Source of the DNA: CAZTHM01 sp041946825
GTDB taxonomy: Bacteria; Acidobacteriota; Terriglobia; UBA7540
DNA length: 64,000 nucleotides
Direction: 5' to 3'
Assembly: GCA_041946825.1 (NCBI GenBank)
Contig: JBHGBD010000001.1
Span: 62,001 to 126,000 of the forward strand
Under the pieces are notes generated by a model. That model ran no database searches. It was not told the DNA's origin and saw nothing but the letters and a program-made list of their open reading frames with translations. A program made the position numbers and the translations under genes. Below, piece by piece: positions 63,080 to 64,000 of this stretch (position 1 is its first letter; each line of letters opens with the position of its first letter).

Positions 63080-63537
63080 TGGTTTACCTGACACGCCGTT
63101 ACCGTTTCTCCGCCGCCCATCGGCTGCATACCGATGCCTTGGGGCCGGAGGAGAACGCCCGCGTCTATGGTAAGTGTAACAACCCTCTCGGTCACGGGCA
63201 CAATTACGTCCTGGATGTAACCGTGGCGGGGCCGGTTGATCGCGCGACGGGCATGGTCTATGACCTTGCGAACCTTGATGCGGTGGTTCAGAGCGAAGTG
63301 CTGGACCGGTTCGATGAAGTTCACCTCAATCTCGACACGGAGAATTTCCGGAATCACGTGCCAACCGCGGAGAACGTCGGGATCGAGATCTTCAATATCC
63401 TCAGGTCCAAACTGAAGGTCACGGGCCGATGGGCGTCGGCGCACCTGGAGCGTATCCGCCTTGAGGAAACCAATTCCAATTTCTTTGAGTACGCGGGCGA
63501 GAATGGCCGCGACTTGAAGGAGCAGAGAGTGAGATGA
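63079..63537 (+). CDS. 6-pyruvoyl-tetrahydropterin synthase family protein, copy 2
   Basis: 152 residues from ATG 63079, overlapping the previous stop. It keeps the zinc histidines (FSAAHRLH, LGHGHNY), the cysteine (YGKCNNP) and the substrate glutamate (RLEETNSNF). Where copy 1 has the catalytic Asp-His (DHRFLN), it reads DEVHLN, so the usual His is Glu and a His is found two residues later. A C-terminal extension follows. It may have a changed reaction (for example an aldolase or sepiapterin-type activity) or act with copy 1. The next gene is folE. Confidence 0.87.
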   Translation: MVYLTRRYRFSAAHRLHTDALGPEENARVYGKCNNPLGHGHNYVLDVTVAGPVDRATGMVYDLANLDAVVQSEVLDRFDEVHLNLDTENFRNHVPTAENVGIEIFNILRSKLKVTGRWASAHLERIRLEETNSNFFEYAGENGRDLKEQRVR

Positions 63538-64000
63538 GATCAATGGATCACGATAGATCGCCCATCACTGAAGAGGTCGAGGCCCCAGGCGAGTCCGACT
63601 CCTTGGCGGAATCGGTGCGCAATATGCTGACCGAAGTCGGCGAGGACCCTACGCGGGACGGCCTGATAAAAACACCGGAGCGTGTCGCGAAATCCCTGCG
63701 CTTCCTGACCAGCGGATATCAAGCTGACGTGGACAAGGTTTTGAACGGTGCGCTGTACGATGTGGCTTACGATGAGATGGTGATCGTCAAAGATATCGAG
63801 GTTTTCAGCCTCTGCGAGCATCACCTGCTGCCGTTTTTCGGGCGCTGCCACGTTGCCTATGTTCCCACCAAGCGAGTCATCGGCTTGAGTAAAATTCCGC
63901 GACTCGTTGATGTCTTCGCCCGGCGCCTTCAGGTGCAAGAGCGCCTGACGACGCAGATTGCCGAGACCATCATGGAAAAGATTAAGCCGCAGGGAGTCGC
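63534..64000 (+). CDS. folE: GTP cyclohydrolase I, 3' end beyond the window
   Basis: 155 codons visible, truncated by the window edge. It converts GTP to dihydroneopterin triphosphate, the substrate of the two upstream synthases. It carries the T-fold signature: GEDPTRDGLIKTPERVAKSL, DIEVFSLCEHHLLPFFGRCH (zinc Cys and His), VAYVPTKRVIGLSKIPRLVD, RLQVQERLTTQIAETI. The second zinc cysteine expected in the last part lies beyond position 64000. ATG 63534 overlaps the upstream stop (ATGA); ATG 63543 is an alternative. Confidence 0.93.
   Translation, partial: MRSMDHDRSPITEEVEAPGESDSLAESVRNMLTEVGEDPTRDGLIKTPERVAKSLRFLTSGYQADVDKVLNGALYDVAYDEMVIVKDIEVFSLCEHHLLPFFGRCHVAYVPTKRVIGLSKIPRLVDVFARRLQVQERLTTQIAETIMEKIKPQGV

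Overview
The window looks like chromosomal DNA of an acidobacterium. The clues are high GC, a giant Oar-type TonB-dependent receptor with an N-terminal carboxypeptidase-regulatory-like domain, DcaP-like and AlgE-like porins, PadR and RND efflux genes, and many GTG/TTG starts. This assignment is inference from gene content; there is no rRNA or other marker. I found no IS element, phage or CRISPR array. The only RNA gene seen is one tRNA-Ser.

Layout. 1-0.4 kb: the end of an acetyl-CoA synthetase-like gene, then a decayed NtrC-type sigma-54 activator. 0.8-2.8 kb: secreted alpha-galactosidase. 3.2-21.2 kb (plus strand, one minus-strand gene): a PadR regulator, a first tripartite RND efflux set (TolC, permease, adaptor), two divergent porins, an RraA-like protein, and a second RND set (adaptor, permease, TolC) with overlapping genes. 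21.4-25.4 kb: TonB-dependent receptor and a small HTH-TOBE protein. 25.7 kb: tRNA-Ser(GGA). 26.2-33.7 kb (minus): outer-membrane biogenesis operon of an Omp85 protein with about seven POTRA repeats, a SurA-like chaperone without a PPIase domain, and TamB.

33.9-45.4 kb (minus) is the most unusual part. It is a tight operon of nine genes: four COG1032-type radical SAM enzymes with the architecture of cobalamin-binding class B enzymes, a fifth of the same type, here interleaved with two class I methyltransferases, then a COG0402-type amidohydrolase and a SPASM-like radical SAM protein. In total there are five class B-type enzymes (37056-38519, 39387-40781, 40862-42355, 42399-43898, 43895-45406) and one SPASM-like enzyme. 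Several neighbours overlap by four bases. No NRPS, PKS or precursor peptide is visible, so the substrate is unknown. A PLP-dependent decarboxylase and a PIG-L/LmbE deacetylase lie just upstream in the same direction.

48.0-57.1 kb (minus): secreted DUF2911 protein, TlpA-like redoxin, feruloyl-esterase-type hydrolase, small secreted protein, secreted two-domain VOC protein, LarA-like protein, a glycosidase split by an in-frame amber codon, and a Tat-exported enolase-superfamily enzyme. 57.3-64 kb: ACT-domain protein, HMA-like protein and Cu(I) P-type ATPase, TlpA-like thioredoxin, and a coupled plus-strand operon of a GT2 glycosyltransferase, two 6-pyruvoyl-tetrahydropterin-synthase paralogues and GTP cyclohydrolase I, the last cut by the window end.
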